Source of the DNA: Parapedobacter sp051400755
GTDB lineage: Bacteria > Bacteroidota > Bacteroidia > Sphingobacteriales > Sphingobacteriaceae
Assembly: GCF_051400755.1 (NCBI RefSeq)
Contig: NZ_JBLFFL010000003.1
Span: 62,001-126,000 of the forward strand
Length of the DNA stretch: 64,000 bases
Reading direction: 5' to 3'
Shown here: positions 9,534 through 18,737 of the stretch, piece by piece
Layout: each line of letters begins with the position of its first letter
Numbering within the stretch: the first letter of the stretch is position 1
Made by a program: the position numbers and the translations under genes
Notes under the pieces: generated by a model
The model's input: only the letters and a program-made list of their open reading frames with translations
What the model was told of the DNA's origin: nothing
Databases searched by the model: none

Positions 9534-10292
9534 ATGCTTTCAAAATCACAAATCCGAACCATCACCTCGCTCCAGCATAAAAAATTCCGCCGGGAACATA
9601 GCCTGTTCATCGTAGAGGGCATTAAATCGGTAACGGAATTTCTCCGGTCGGATTATCACGTGCAACACCTCTTTTACACCCCCCAGGCGGCCGCAAAATT
9701 GATTAAAATCCCGCACAATATAAAATCGGAAGAAACCGCCGTGCAAGAAATCAGCGAAGAAGACCTTAAACGCATCAGTTCATTGACGACACCCCAGGGC
9801 ATCCTGGCGCTGGTCGGCATCCCTTCCTACCCTTCGCTGACAGGCGCTTCGCTTCGCGGCGGCTTCCAATTGGTATTGGACGACATCCAGGACCCGGGCA
9901 ACCTGGGCACCATTATCCGCACCGCCGAATGGTTTGGAGTCAGCCGCATCATCTGCTCGCTGGGGTCCGTAGATGCCTATAATCCCAAAGTGGTGCAAGC
10001 CAGCATGGGCTCCCTTGCCCGGATACAGGTACACTACACCGACATCGTGGCACTCACCACCAGCGCAGCGGTGCCCGTCTTTGGCGCCGTGCTGGAGGGG
10101 GCCCCGCTATACGATGCCGATTTTGGCCGCGAAGGACTGGTGGTGCTTGGCAACGAAGGCAACGGCATCAGCGTCGACGTATTGGCCAATATTCAACATC
10201 CCATCACCATCCCGCGGATAGGGCAAGCCGAGTCGCTCAATGTCGCCGTTTCCGCTGCGCTTTTTTGTGCGGAGTTGGTGCGGAAAAAATAG
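9534..10292 (+). CDS. TrmH/SpoU-family RNA 2'-O-ribose methyltransferase
   Basis: SAM-dependent SPOUT-class methyltransferase acting on ribose 2'-hydroxyls of rRNA or tRNA. The 252-residue product has an N-terminal substrate-binding part ('SLQHKKFRREHSLFIVEGIKS', residues 12-32) and the three SPOUT motifs: 'DPGNLGTIIRTAEWFGV' (120-136), 'VVLGNEGNGIS' (203-213) and 'IPRIGQAESLNVAVSAALF' (226-244), which together make the trefoil-knot cofactor site. This fits the RlmB-like/TsnR group. The start at 9534 gives the typical 'MLSKSQIRTI' beginning; a longer in-frame reading would overlap tamL by more than 60 bases. The exact target nucleotide cannot be assigned. Confidence 0.88.
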   Translation: MLSKSQIRTITSLQHKKFRREHSLFIVEGIKSVTEFLRSDYHVQHLFYTPQAAAKLIKIPHNIKSEETAVQEISEEDLKRISSLTTPQGILALVGIPSYPSLTGASLRGGFQLVLDDIQDPGNLGTIIRTAEWFGVSRIICSLGSVDAYNPKVVQASMGSLARIQVHYTDIVALTTSAAVPVFGAVLEGAPLYDADFGREGLVVLGNEGNGISVDVLANIQHPITIPRIGQAESLNVAVSAALFCAELVRKK

Positions 10293-10382
10293 TTTTTTTG
10301 TTTATTTTTATGGTCGTCATCCCGTAACAGGAGTTCCGCGAAAACAATGCTTTAGGACGCCATTACGTAATCTATTATTGCC

Positions 10383-10913
10383 ATGCATCACTTAAAATAT
10401 CCAATCGGCAAGTTTATCAAACCGGATATATTGGATGAGCATGTCCTCGCTTCGGCCATCGCAACCATTGAGGCTTTCCCCCAAAAACTCCGGGCAGCCG
10501 TAGCGCATTTAGGCGAAGAACAGCTTGACACCCCATATCGGCCGGGTGGTTGGACCGTCCGGCAGGTCGTGCACCATTGTGCGGATAGCCACATGAACAG
10601 CCTGATCCGTTTCAAGCTTGCCCTGACGGAAGATAACCCGACCATCAAACCCTATTACGAAGACCGCTGGGCCGAACTTGCCGATGCCAAGGCAATGGAT
10701 ATCACCCCTTCCTTGAGCCTATTGGACGGACTGCATAGCCGATGGGTAACCTTGCTCAGATCCATCACGCCAACTGAATTAAAGCGGGTTTTCATCCACC
10801 CCGAACAAGGCAAACATATTGAGCTCGGCGAATGCATCGCCCACTATGCATGGCATTGCAACCATCATTTGGCACACATTATTACGTTGAAAAAATCAAC
10901 GCATTGGATATAG
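10383..10913 (+). CDS. DinB/YfiT-like putative metal-dependent hydrolase (bacillithiol-transferase fold)
   Basis: 176-residue four-helix-bundle protein of the DinB superfamily, YfiT branch. The pattern 'GGWTVRQVVHHCADSH' (residues 55-70) with His64/His65 and 'YAWHCNHHLAH' (155-165) with His158 and His162 supplies the three-histidine metal site of the family. YfiT/BstA homologues transfer bacillithiol or detoxify electrophiles; whether this organism makes bacillithiol is unknown from the window. It sits 90 bases after the methyltransferase and 40 bases before the next gene in the same direction, so it may be co-transcribed with the DUF4287/DUF5655 gene. Confidence 0.85.
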   Translation: MHHLKYPIGKFIKPDILDEHVLASAIATIEAFPQKLRAAVAHLGEEQLDTPYRPGGWTVRQVVHHCADSHMNSLIRFKLALTEDNPTIKPYYEDRWAELADAKAMDITPSLSLLDGLHSRWVTLLRSITPTELKRVFIHPEQGKHIELGECIAHYAWHCNHHLAHIITLKKSTHWI

Positions 10914-10953
10914 CGCGGGAAGCGAGCAGATCATACACCAACACGTAAGGATT

Positions 10954-11508
10954 ATGGAACAGGCCGAAAAAACGATGATTGAAAACCTGTACAAGAACAC
11001 AGGCAAGACGTTCGAACACTGGATAGCCCTAGTGAAACAGGGAAATTTCGAAAAGCATGGGCAAATCGTCAAATTCCTGAAAGAGCAGCACGGCTTCACC
11101 CACGGGTTTGCCAACTTCGTGGCGCTCAAGGCAAAGGCAGCGGATGCAGGCTCCGTGGAAAACAAGGATGAATTGATTGAAAAGCAATACAAAGGGAAAG
11201 AGCACTTCCGCCCCATCTACGATAAGCTGATTGCGGAAATCAAACGTTTTGGCAACGCTGTGGAAATCGCCCCCAAGAATGCCTATGTGAGTCTACGTCG
11301 CAAGAAGCAGTTTGCCATCCTCCAACCGGCCACGAAGACCCGATTTGAAATCAGCTTGAACCTCAAGGGGGAGCCCCCCAAGGGTAAGCTTGAAGCCATC
11401 ACCGCAGCTAATGCCATGTGCTCGCATAAAATCAACCTCGGCGCCGAGGTTGAAATAGACCAAGAGACGCTCGGCTGGCTTAAAACCGCTTATGAGCGGG
11501 CTGGGTAA
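10954..11508 (+). CDS. DUF4287 + DUF5655 domain protein
   Basis: 184 residues with two recognisable small domains: a DUF4287 segment at the N-terminus ('TGKTFEHWIALVKQGNFEKHGQIVKFLKEQHGFTHGFAN' pattern) and a DUF5655-like C-terminal domain ('FRPIYDKLIAEIKRFGNAVEIAPKNAYVSLRRKKQFAIL') ending near the stop. No signal peptide or membrane helix, so it is cytoplasmic. The combination is frequent in Bacteroidota and has no established biochemical role; the DUF5655 part resembles predicted nucleic-acid- or transport-associated domains only loosely. Ends seven bases before the broken acyltransferase. Confidence 0.8.
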   Translation: MEQAEKTMIENLYKNTGKTFEHWIALVKQGNFEKHGQIVKFLKEQHGFTHGFANFVALKAKAADAGSVENKDELIEKQYKGKEHFRPIYDKLIAEIKRFGNAVEIAPKNAYVSLRRKKQFAILQPATKTRFEISLNLKGEPPKGKLEAITAANAMCSHKINLGAEVEIDQETLGWLKTAYERAG

Positions 11509-11514
11509 CCGATT

Positions 11515-11892
11515 ATGAGCACTGATACGTTCCCGAAAATTTCGTTGACATCCACCCATAGGATACAATCCGTTGACCTTCTGCGCGGATTGGTTATTGT
11601 ACTGATGGCCATTGACCATGTGCGTGTCTATTCAGGCGTTCCGGCTGGCAACCGTTGCAGACGGTTGCCTATGATTAGCCGCCATGAAAGAAAGCGATCG
11701 CCAAGAGATTTGGAATTATTACAGCAACTCATCACCGTTCTAGCTGAACACGGCCATCGAGGTCTTGGCAGAAAGTACAAACCGCATAAACTCGCAGGAA
11801 ATCCGCTTATCCCGCTTTCAATATACCAGCAAAACCAAACTGTCCGAATCCGAACACCAGATGTCCGAATCCGAACACCCCCGCAGCCATAA
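11515..11892 (+). pseudogene. Truncated DUF1624/heparan-acetyltransferase-like membrane protein
   Basis: The first 43 codons ('RIQSVDLLRGLVIVLMAIDHVRVYSGVPAG') match the start of DUF1624/HGSNAT-like multi-TM acyltransferases, which are normally about 350-400 residues and continue after 'GVPAG' with a Gly/Pro-rich loop and further helices. Here, after about 11646, the frame becomes non-homologous, basic and membrane-free, and stops at 11892. An 8-base inverted repeat (GGCAACCG/CGGTTGCC) sits exactly at the join. Further on, two 18-base direct repeats (11841-11858 and 11862-11879) add to the scrambled look. I read this as a gene that lost most of its body by deletion or by insertion and excision. 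Confidence 0.7.
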
Positions 11893-11989
11893 CCGCTCAA
11901 TCTGCCAGCCCTATGGCTTTTTTTAGCATTGGCAGGTTTGTTGCCCCGACAAACGATGACTGATGAATTAACACTAGCGGCAAACGGCT

Positions 11990-14467
11990 ATGATCAAAAC
12001 CCACCTCAAAACCGCCTGGCGAAACCTGATTCGCCATCGGCTGAATAGTTTCATTTACATCGCCGGACTGGCCATTGCACTGCTCTGCGTGGTGTTCATT
12101 GGCATATATATCGAAGATGAGCGTAGCTTCGACCGCTTCCTGCCCGATGCCGACCGGATCTACCGGGTAAACCTGGATGGCAAGATGGGCCCCGAGGAGT
12201 TTGTCGCGGGCAATACCCCTCCCCCTGTTGGCAAGGCTTTGTCAGACAATTTTCCTGAGGTAACGGACTATACTCGCCTTTATCTATGCAACCCTGAAAA
12301 TATCAGCTATACGGGCAACGCTCAAAAAAAAATGTTTACGGAAACACGGTTGTTTTCCGTGGATTCCAATTTCCTTAGTTTTTTTCAGTACCGGCTATTG
12401 GAAGGGGACGCGACAACAAGCCTTCAACATCCCTATTCGGTGGTGCTCACTGCGCGTACGGCAAAAAAGTACTTTGGGAATGAGCCAGCCATCGGCAAGC
12501 GGCTTCAGTTCGATGAATGGAGCGAACCCTTCGTCGTCACCGGCGTGCTCGAAGACCTCCCGTCCAATTCCTCTTTGCAATTTGATCTGCTGATGCCCAA
12601 TAGTGCCATGCCTCCCGTGGAGCGCTTTTCCTGGAGCTGGGTATGGTTGCAGATGAACACATTTGTGAAGCTGAATGCTCCATCAGCGAATCCGGAAACC
12701 GTCGCCAATATGGAGCGTAAATTCCCAAGTATGGTGCGGCAGCTCGCTGCGGGTGCTTTTGAACGTATAGGTAAACCATTTGATGAATTTCTGAAAAACG
12801 GCGGGCGATGGAATTTATTGTTACAACCGCTAACAGACGTTCATTTGGGCTCAACGGACATCTACAGCAGCCATATCACGCATGGCAACCCTACCGCCGT
12901 CCGTATATTCGCTGCCACAGCCTTGTTGATATTGGTATTGGCCTGTATCAACGCTATGAATCTTGCCACCGCCCAGGCGTTACGCAGAAGCAAGGAGGTG
13001 GGTGTGAAAAAAGTGCTCGGCTCGGCACGGAAGCAGCTTATGATGCAGTTTCTCGTCGAATCGGCGTTATTCAGCTTGCTGGCTATCGTCATTGCCGTGT
13101 TACTGGTTTGCGGCCTATTACCGTCATTCAACCAATTGACAGGCAAATCCTTTTCCATGGCCAGTATACTGACCATGCAGCATGTATGGGCATTGTTGAC
13201 GCTCCTGATTGTTACGGCGTTACTTTCCGGCTTATATCCCGCTGTATACCTAACCCGTTTCAAGCCGGCGGCCATTTTCAAGAGCAACGCTAATCCCGCC
13301 AGCATTTTCAGTGAGCGGCTGATCAGGGATGGGCTGGTCGTATTCCAATTTGCCATATCCACTACCCTGATCATTGCCTCCATTATCATCTACCAGCAAT
13401 TACGCTACACCAATGAGGCGGATCTAGGCTTCGATAAGGAACATGTGCTGCTCCTTAACCAAGTAGAGAAAATAGGTCCGGCCAACCAACCACTGACAGC
13501 GGAACTGCGGGGCATCCCCGGTATACAGTCGGCAAGCTTGTCCACCGGTGTTCCTTCAAAATCGTCTTTTGGTGATTTTTATGTGCCCGAACCGACAGCC
13601 CAAGCACCCGATGTCGTAAAAGATATCCCGCTGAATTCCTTTATGGCTGATGAGCATTTTACAGCCACCATGGGAATGGATATGGTATTTGGGCGGGCCT
13701 TTTCACCCGACTTCAACGATTCTACTTCGGTTATCCTGAATGAAACAGCGGTGCGACAGATTGGGTGGACGCCCGAGACGGCCGTAAGCAAGCATCTCCA
13801 GTATCCGGGCAACGGCAACCAACGGTTTGAGGTCATCGGTGTCGTTCGGGATTTCAATAGTGAGTCGCTCCATACATCCATCATGCCCTTCGCGTTGTTT
13901 CATTTTTCATCCAAGACATTTTATCCCCGGCAGCTGTACATCGCAGTGCGCTTGGAGGCCGGGCAATACCAACAAACGCTGCAACACCTAAAAGATCGCT
14001 GGCAGGCGTTTACGACAGCGGTACCGTATAATGCCACTTTCATGGATGATGAACTTGAGGCGCTTTACCGGGCTGATCAACAAGCGGGATTTACGTTTGG
14101 TATATTTACCCTCCTTTCGGTGTTGATCGGGTGCATCGGCCTGTTTGGTTTGGTGACCGCTACCACGGCGCGGCGCGTCAAGGAAATCGGTATCCGCAAG
14201 GTGTTGGGAGCATCGGTGTCCAGCGTGGTGACCCTGCTGTCCAAAGATTTTGTTAAGCTCGTGCTGATCGCCATCGTCATTGCTTCTCCCGTAGCATGGT
14301 GGGCCATGAACCAATGGCTGGCCGATTTCGCGTACCGCATCGACATCGAATGGTGGACGTTTGTCGTGGCCGGATTAGGCGCCATAACCATCGCACTGCT
14401 CACCGTGGGCTGGCAGGCCATCCGAGTGGCAATCGCAAATCCAGTCGAGTCGTTACGCGATGAATAA
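11990..14467 (+). CDS. ABC transporter permease, duplicated MacB-core/FtsX type
   Basis: 825-residue inner-membrane permease. Architecture: membrane helix at about 20-43, MacB-type periplasmic core, FtsX domain of three helices (about 300-430, with 'LRRSKEVGVKKVLGS' as its coupling segment), another helix near 450, a second periplasmic core, and a C-terminal FtsX domain ('ARRVKEIGIRKVLGAS', about 715-800). The protein ends with 'NPVESLRDE', the common terminus of this group. Such Bacteroidota proteins belong to the FtsX superfamily that works by mechanotransmission with a LolD/MacB-like ATPase. No ATPase gene is in view. Followed 24 bases later by a paralogue of the same layout. Confidence 0.9.
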   Translation: MIKTHLKTAWRNLIRHRLNSFIYIAGLAIALLCVVFIGIYIEDERSFDRFLPDADRIYRVNLDGKMGPEEFVAGNTPPPVGKALSDNFPEVTDYTRLYLCNPENISYTGNAQKKMFTETRLFSVDSNFLSFFQYRLLEGDATTSLQHPYSVVLTARTAKKYFGNEPAIGKRLQFDEWSEPFVVTGVLEDLPSNSSLQFDLLMPNSAMPPVERFSWSWVWLQMNTFVKLNAPSANPETVANMERKFPSMVRQLAAGAFERIGKPFDEFLKNGGRWNLLLQPLTDVHLGSTDIYSSHITHGNPTAVRIFAATALLILVLACINAMNLATAQALRRSKEVGVKKVLGSARKQLMMQFLVESALFSLLAIVIAVLLVCGLLPSFNQLTGKSFSMASILTMQHVWALLTLLIVTALLSGLYPAVYLTRFKPAAIFKSNANPASIFSERLIRDGLVVFQFAISTTLIIASIIIYQQLRYTNEADLGFDKEHVLLLNQVEKIGPANQPLTAELRGIPGIQSASLSTGVPSKSSFGDFYVPEPTAQAPDVVKDIPLNSFMADEHFTATMGMDMVFGRAFSPDFNDSTSVILNETAVRQIGWTPETAVSKHLQYPGNGNQRFEVIGVVRDFNSESLHTSIMPFALFHFSSKTFYPRQLYIAVRLEAGQYQQTLQHLKDRWQAFTTAVPYNATFMDDELEALYRADQQAGFTFGIFTLLSVLIGCIGLFGLVTATTARRVKEIGIRKVLGASVSSVVTLLSKDFVKLVLIAIVIASPVAWWAMNQWLADFAYRIDIEWWTFVVAGLGAITIALLTVGWQAIRVAIANPVESLRDE

Positions 14468-14491
14468 TCTTATTGGCTAAATACGAATATC

Positions 14492-16912
14492 ATGTGGAAG
14501 AATTATTTTAAAATCGGTATCCGGAACATCCTTAAGTACAAGGTTTTCTCTTTGATTAATATCTTTGGTTTGGCATTGGGCATGTCCGTTTGCATGTTGA
14601 TTATCCTCATGCTGGCAGATCAAAAAAACATGGACCGCTTCCATGTGCATAAAGACCGGATATACCGTATTATTTCTGACGAGGATGATTCAAAGGCCCC
14701 GAATGCCGCTACGGCCTTCCCATTGGCCAACGCCCTGAAAACGGATTATCCCGTTGTGGAGACGACCACCCACTTGATCAAGGGAATCGGGGGAGAGGCC
14801 CGGTTTGACGGAAACATGGCCGAAATGAAAGGCTATTTTGCCGATGCTTCTTTTTTCAAGGTATTCGGGTTTACGTTGGCGCATGGCGATAAGGACAAGG
14901 CGCTGACGCTGCCGAATTCCATGGTGATTGGCCAAGAAATGGCTGAAAAGCTCTTTGGCGATGACGACCCGATTGGGAAAACCGTTGAATTCTTCGACAG
15001 GGGCGGCGCGCTGGATGACGAACCTGTTAACTGGGGGCTTTACACCATCACGGGTGTCATGGCTGAACATCCTAAATCCCACCTGGAATTTGATGTGCTG
15101 GTAGCGGCTTCTTCTGCAGCCCTGCTTATTCAGGAAAACAAAATGGCGGATTTTACAGCCGCTTGGAACGATTATCAAAGTTATACCTACGTGTTGCTTG
15201 CGCCCGGAAAGCACGCTGCGGACCTGGCCGGGGCGTTGAACGACCTGGCGTCTCACCAATATGCCGGAGAAGATACCCCAAAAGGCTACAGGCTCATGGC
15301 GCAACCCCTCTTGGATATCAATCCCGGAATCATCGTGCGCAACCCGCCCAGTGAAAGCCTGCCGATGCTGGTGTACTATTTTTTGGCCGTCCTGGGGCTG
15401 TTAATCCTTTTTTCGGCTTGTCTTAATTACATCAATCTGTCCATTGCCCGGGCGCTTACCCGTGCCAAGGAAATCGGTGTCCGCAAGGTAAACGGCGCGC
15501 ACAGAAAAGACCTGATCTTCCAATTCATCGGCGAATCTGTTTTGACCGCGTTATTGGCGCTGGTTTTTTCCTTCGTTTTCCTGTTTTTCATCAAACAGGG
15601 CTTTGAAGGGCTTTGGATCAATCAAGATCTGAAGCTGGATTTACAACCAACCGTCGCCGTGTACCTCATTTTCGTTGTTTTTGCGTTGCTTATCGGATTT
15701 GTTTCCGGCGCCTACCCGGCGTTGTATATTTCCAAATTTTCGCCAACGAAGGCCCTTAATAATTTGTACAAAGACACGCCGGGCAAATTGGGTTTCCAAA
15801 AAGTGTTGAGTACTTCGCAGTTTGTCATTTCCCTCTTTTTCATCATCACCTCCATTTTGATTTACAATCAGGGAAAGCATTACCTCGAATTTGAATACGG
15901 GTTTAATTCCAACGGCATCATTAACATTGCACTGCAGGGGAATGACCACCAGCGGGTCGTCCATGAATTAAATGCCATGCCGGAGGTCGCCCTCGTCTCT
16001 GCGTCGGATATTATCCCGGCTACTAATGTAGAAAACGGCATCAGTCTCCGAGCCGCAGGGCGTGAGGAAGAGCCTACGCAGTTCAACATCCTGAATACCG
16101 ATGAGCATTTTATCGCTAACATCGGCGTCAACCTCGTGGCCGGCAAGGGGTTGCCTCCCGAGGGCGTATCATCCGACCGGTATATTTTAGTCAATGAGGC
16201 AACCGTCCACGCATTGGGTTACCAACACCCCGATGAACTCATCGGGCAAGTACTCCAAACAACCGATAGCGCCGCATCATTGGAAGTCATTGGGGTCGTG
16301 GCCGATTTCAGGTATAAAATGCTGATGAACCAGCATGCGATCGGGCCGCTGGTATTACGGAATAAACCGGATGAATTTAATTATGTCAATGTCCGCCTGG
16401 CCGCTGGGAATTCCATCGAACAGATAACCAAACTGGAAGAAAAATGGGAATCCATTGATCCCGTTCACCCGCTTGAGTACCATTTTTTTGATGATCAGCT
16501 GAATGCCATGTACCGGTCCATTTTTGATATCGTTACCATTTTGGGATATATCGCCTTTTTGGCGGTCACCATCGCTTGTTTGGGGATGTTTGCCATGGCC
16601 ACCTATACGACGGAGCGCCGGACCAAAGAAGTGGGTATCCGGAAGGTGTTGGGTGCCGGCAACCTGAGCATCGTCTTACTGCTGTCCAGGGGGTTCATCC
16701 GCATCCTGCTGATCGCCGTACTGATCGGCACACCGATTAGCTATTTGGTCAACAACCTCTGGCTGCATAATTTTGCCAACCGGGTCGATTTTGGTTTCGG
16801 TACCATGATGCTCGGCGTCGCGGTTTTAGTGACGCTGGGGTTGATCACCATTGGCGCACAGACCATTGCCGTGTCGTTAAAAAGCCCTGTCGATACCCTG
16901 AGGAGCGAATAG
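14492..16912 (+). CDS. ABC transporter permease, duplicated MacB-core/FtsX type (paralogue)
   Basis: 806 residues with the same order as the preceding gene: first helix about 18-40, periplasmic core, FtsX domain with 'LTRAKEIGVRKVNGA' (about 325), second core, and final FtsX domain with 'ERRTKEVGIRKVLGAG' (about 708) ending in 'SPVDTLRSE'. The two proteins share layout but have diverged widely in the periplasmic cores, so this is an old duplication rather than a recent one. Close spacing implies one transcript and possibly a heteromeric pair. The cognate ATPase must be encoded elsewhere; substrate unknown. Confidence 0.9.
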   Translation: MWKNYFKIGIRNILKYKVFSLINIFGLALGMSVCMLIILMLADQKNMDRFHVHKDRIYRIISDEDDSKAPNAATAFPLANALKTDYPVVETTTHLIKGIGGEARFDGNMAEMKGYFADASFFKVFGFTLAHGDKDKALTLPNSMVIGQEMAEKLFGDDDPIGKTVEFFDRGGALDDEPVNWGLYTITGVMAEHPKSHLEFDVLVAASSAALLIQENKMADFTAAWNDYQSYTYVLLAPGKHAADLAGALNDLASHQYAGEDTPKGYRLMAQPLLDINPGIIVRNPPSESLPMLVYYFLAVLGLLILFSACLNYINLSIARALTRAKEIGVRKVNGAHRKDLIFQFIGESVLTALLALVFSFVFLFFIKQGFEGLWINQDLKLDLQPTVAVYLIFVVFALLIGFVSGAYPALYISKFSPTKALNNLYKDTPGKLGFQKVLSTSQFVISLFFIITSILIYNQGKHYLEFEYGFNSNGIINIALQGNDHQRVVHELNAMPEVALVSASDIIPATNVENGISLRAAGREEEPTQFNILNTDEHFIANIGVNLVAGKGLPPEGVSSDRYILVNEATVHALGYQHPDELIGQVLQTTDSAASLEVIGVVADFRYKMLMNQHAIGPLVLRNKPDEFNYVNVRLAAGNSIEQITKLEEKWESIDPVHPLEYHFFDDQLNAMYRSIFDIVTILGYIAFLAVTIACLGMFAMATYTTERRTKEVGIRKVLGAGNLSIVLLLSRGFIRILLIAVLIGTPISYLVNNLWLHNFANRVDFGFGTMMLGVAVLVTLGLITIGAQTIAVSLKSPVDTLRSE

Positions 16913-16948
16913 GGCATATCTTTAACAAATTTTAACGATTTTATACCG

Positions 16949-16956
16949 TAACTTTA
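16949..16956 (+). promoter_or_regulatory. Candidate -7 box (TAACTTTA) before the SDR gene
   Basis: TAACTTTA differs from TAnnTTTG only in the last base and sits seven bases before the SDR start, which would predict an almost leaderless mRNA. The same octamer occurs at 6552-6559 before another gene. No clear -33 element. Confidence 0.3.
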
Positions 16957-16962
16957 CGGCCC

Positions 16963-17751
16963 ATGAATAACACCTACGCACTGATCACCGGCGCTAGCCA
17001 AGGGCTAGGGAAAGCCTTTGCATTGGAGTTGGCCAACAGGCAGATCAATACCATACTGGTCAGTCTCCCGGGCGAAGGCATTGACTTTATCGCCGCCCAA
17101 GTAACGGCATTGGGCGTGGAGGCACACTGCTATGAAACGGACCTTACCTCCAAAGAGAATATTGTAGCCTTGGCCGCCTGGACGAATGAGCGGTTTCCCT
17201 TATCTATCTTGATCAACAATGCGGGCTGTGGGGGCACGCAAAGTTTTCAAGACGTCACGGTGGACTACCTCGACCGCATTATCCAGCTCAACGTCAAAGC
17301 CACGTCCCTCCTCACCCACCAGCTATTGCCCAACCTGATGAAGCGCGACAAGGCCTATGTGCTCAATGTGGGCAGCGTGGCCGCTTACAGTCCCATCGGC
17401 TATAAGACCGTCTACCCCGCGTCCAAGGCCTTTGTCTACAGTTTCACCCGCGGACTCTATCAGGAGTTTGCCGACAGCAATGTCTTCTTCAGCATCGTCA
17501 ATCCCGGTCCGATGATGACCAATCCCGACTCGTCGGCCCGGCTTCAGCAACAGGGGTTCTTTGCCACCATGGGATTGCTCACGCCCGAACAGGTTGCCGC
17601 CGTATCCATCAAGCAGCTCTTCAAGCGCGATACGCTGATCATGCTCAACTGGGTGAATAAACTTACCTGGGCGGTGATGAAATTCCTGCCGGTGTACATC
17701 CGGCTTCCCCTGCTGACCAACGCCATCAAAAAGGAAATCAACCGCACATGA
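16963..17751 (+). CDS. Short-chain dehydrogenase/reductase
   Basis: 262-residue classical SDR, cytoplasmic NAD(P)-dependent oxidoreductase. Cofactor motif TGASQGLG at residues 9-16, structural NNAG at 85-88, catalytic Ser138 ('NVGSVAAYSP') and the YPASK motif with Tyr151 and Lys155. The C-terminal 60 residues are hydrophobic ('WVNKLTWAVMKFLPVYIRLPLL'), as in SDRs that act on lipid-like or sterol-like substrates near the membrane. It overlaps the next gene by four bases (ATGA), so the two are translationally coupled and probably work on the same compound. Substrate not determined. Confidence 0.9.
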   Translation: MNNTYALITGASQGLGKAFALELANRQINTILVSLPGEGIDFIAAQVTALGVEAHCYETDLTSKENIVALAAWTNERFPLSILINNAGCGGTQSFQDVTVDYLDRIIQLNVKATSLLTHQLLPNLMKRDKAYVLNVGSVAAYSPIGYKTVYPASKAFVYSFTRGLYQEFADSNVFFSIVNPGPMMTNPDSSARLQQQGFFATMGLLTPEQVAAVSIKQLFKRDTLIMLNWVNKLTWAVMKFLPVYIRLPLLTNAIKKEINRT

Positions 17752-18722
17752 ATGTATTGGTCACCGGGGCCAATGGGTTACTGGCCACCAACACCATCCT
17801 GGCGCTCTTGGCTCGGGGGTACGGGGTCAGCGGACTGATCCGAAACCCCAACAAATTTCTGCTCCCCCCGCAAGATGGCCTGCAACTGGTGGTGGGCGAC
17901 ATCACCGATCCCAATGCCTTGGAGCGGGCCATGGAACATTGCGATTACGTCATCCATTGCGCGGCTACGACCGAGCAAAGCCTGTTGCATTATGAAGATT
18001 ACCACCGCATCAACGTAGCCGGTACCGAGCACGTCATCCAAGCAGCGTTGAAGCATCAGGTCAAGAAGATCGTCTACGTCAGCACGGCAAACACGTGCGG
18101 CTATGGCTCGTTGGATCAACTGGGCGATGAGACGACCCCCATGAAATCCCCTTTCAAACAGGCCTGGTATGCCAAAAGCAAGCGCGAAGGCGAAAACCGG
18201 ATATTGGCCGCCAGGGGGCAGATCGACGTCACGGTGGTCAACCCCACTTTCATGCTCGGCCCCTACGACGGCAAGCCCAGTTCAGGCGCCATCATCCGAT
18301 TGGGCTACGGCAAGCGGCTGGTCTTCCACCCCCCCGGCGGCAAAAACTTCGTCAACGTTGCCGATGCGGCGCTGGGCGTGGTCAACGCCCTTGAGCAAGG
18401 CAAAAATGGCGAAGTGTACCTGCTTGCGGGCGAAAACCTCAGCTACCGCGAGTTCTTCAGGAAGTTGGCGCAGCAAACCGGTAGCCGCCCGGTGCTGATC
18501 GCACTACCGAAGGCACTCCTGTTACCCTTGGGCTACCTGGGTGATCTCCTCCGGGCAGTCGGCATCAAGACCGCCCTCTCCGCCACCAACATGAAAATCC
18601 TGTGTGTCCAAAATTATTACACCAACCACAAGGCCCAGCGCGAACTGGGAGTTACCTTCCACCCCATTGATCAGGGGATTGCCTCTGCCGTCGATTGGTT
18701 TAAGGCGCATCAGATGCTCTAG
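17748..18722 (+). CDS. NAD-dependent epimerase/dehydratase family (extended SDR)
   Basis: 324-residue extended SDR with the N-terminal Rossmann motif TGANGLLA (6-13), catalytic Ser/Thr at 112-113 ('VYVSTANTCGYG') and the YAKSK motif (Tyr141, Lys145). The C-terminal part ('LPKALLLPLGYLGDLLRAVG') resembles the 3-beta-HSD/dihydroflavonol reductase-like branch rather than sugar epimerases. Coupled by a four-base overlap to the upstream SDR, so together they probably form a two-step oxidation/reduction route for a hydrophobic alcohol or ketone. Convergent with ku 15 bases further on. Confidence 0.85.
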   Translation: MNVLVTGANGLLATNTILALLARGYGVSGLIRNPNKFLLPPQDGLQLVVGDITDPNALERAMEHCDYVIHCAATTEQSLLHYEDYHRINVAGTEHVIQAALKHQVKKIVYVSTANTCGYGSLDQLGDETTPMKSPFKQAWYAKSKREGENRILAARGQIDVTVVNPTFMLGPYDGKPSSGAIIRLGYGKRLVFHPPGGKNFVNVADAALGVVNALEQGKNGEVYLLAGENLSYREFFRKLAQQTGSRPVLIALPKALLLPLGYLGDLLRAVGIKTALSATNMKILCVQNYYTNHKAQRELGVTFHPIDQGIASAVDWFKAHQML

Positions 18723-18737
18723 GGCCGTCGGCTCATG

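Noticed and set aside
11908..11932. Terminator before the permease pair
   Set aside because: AGCC-CTAT-GGCT followed by seven T is only a four-base stem; too weak to call.
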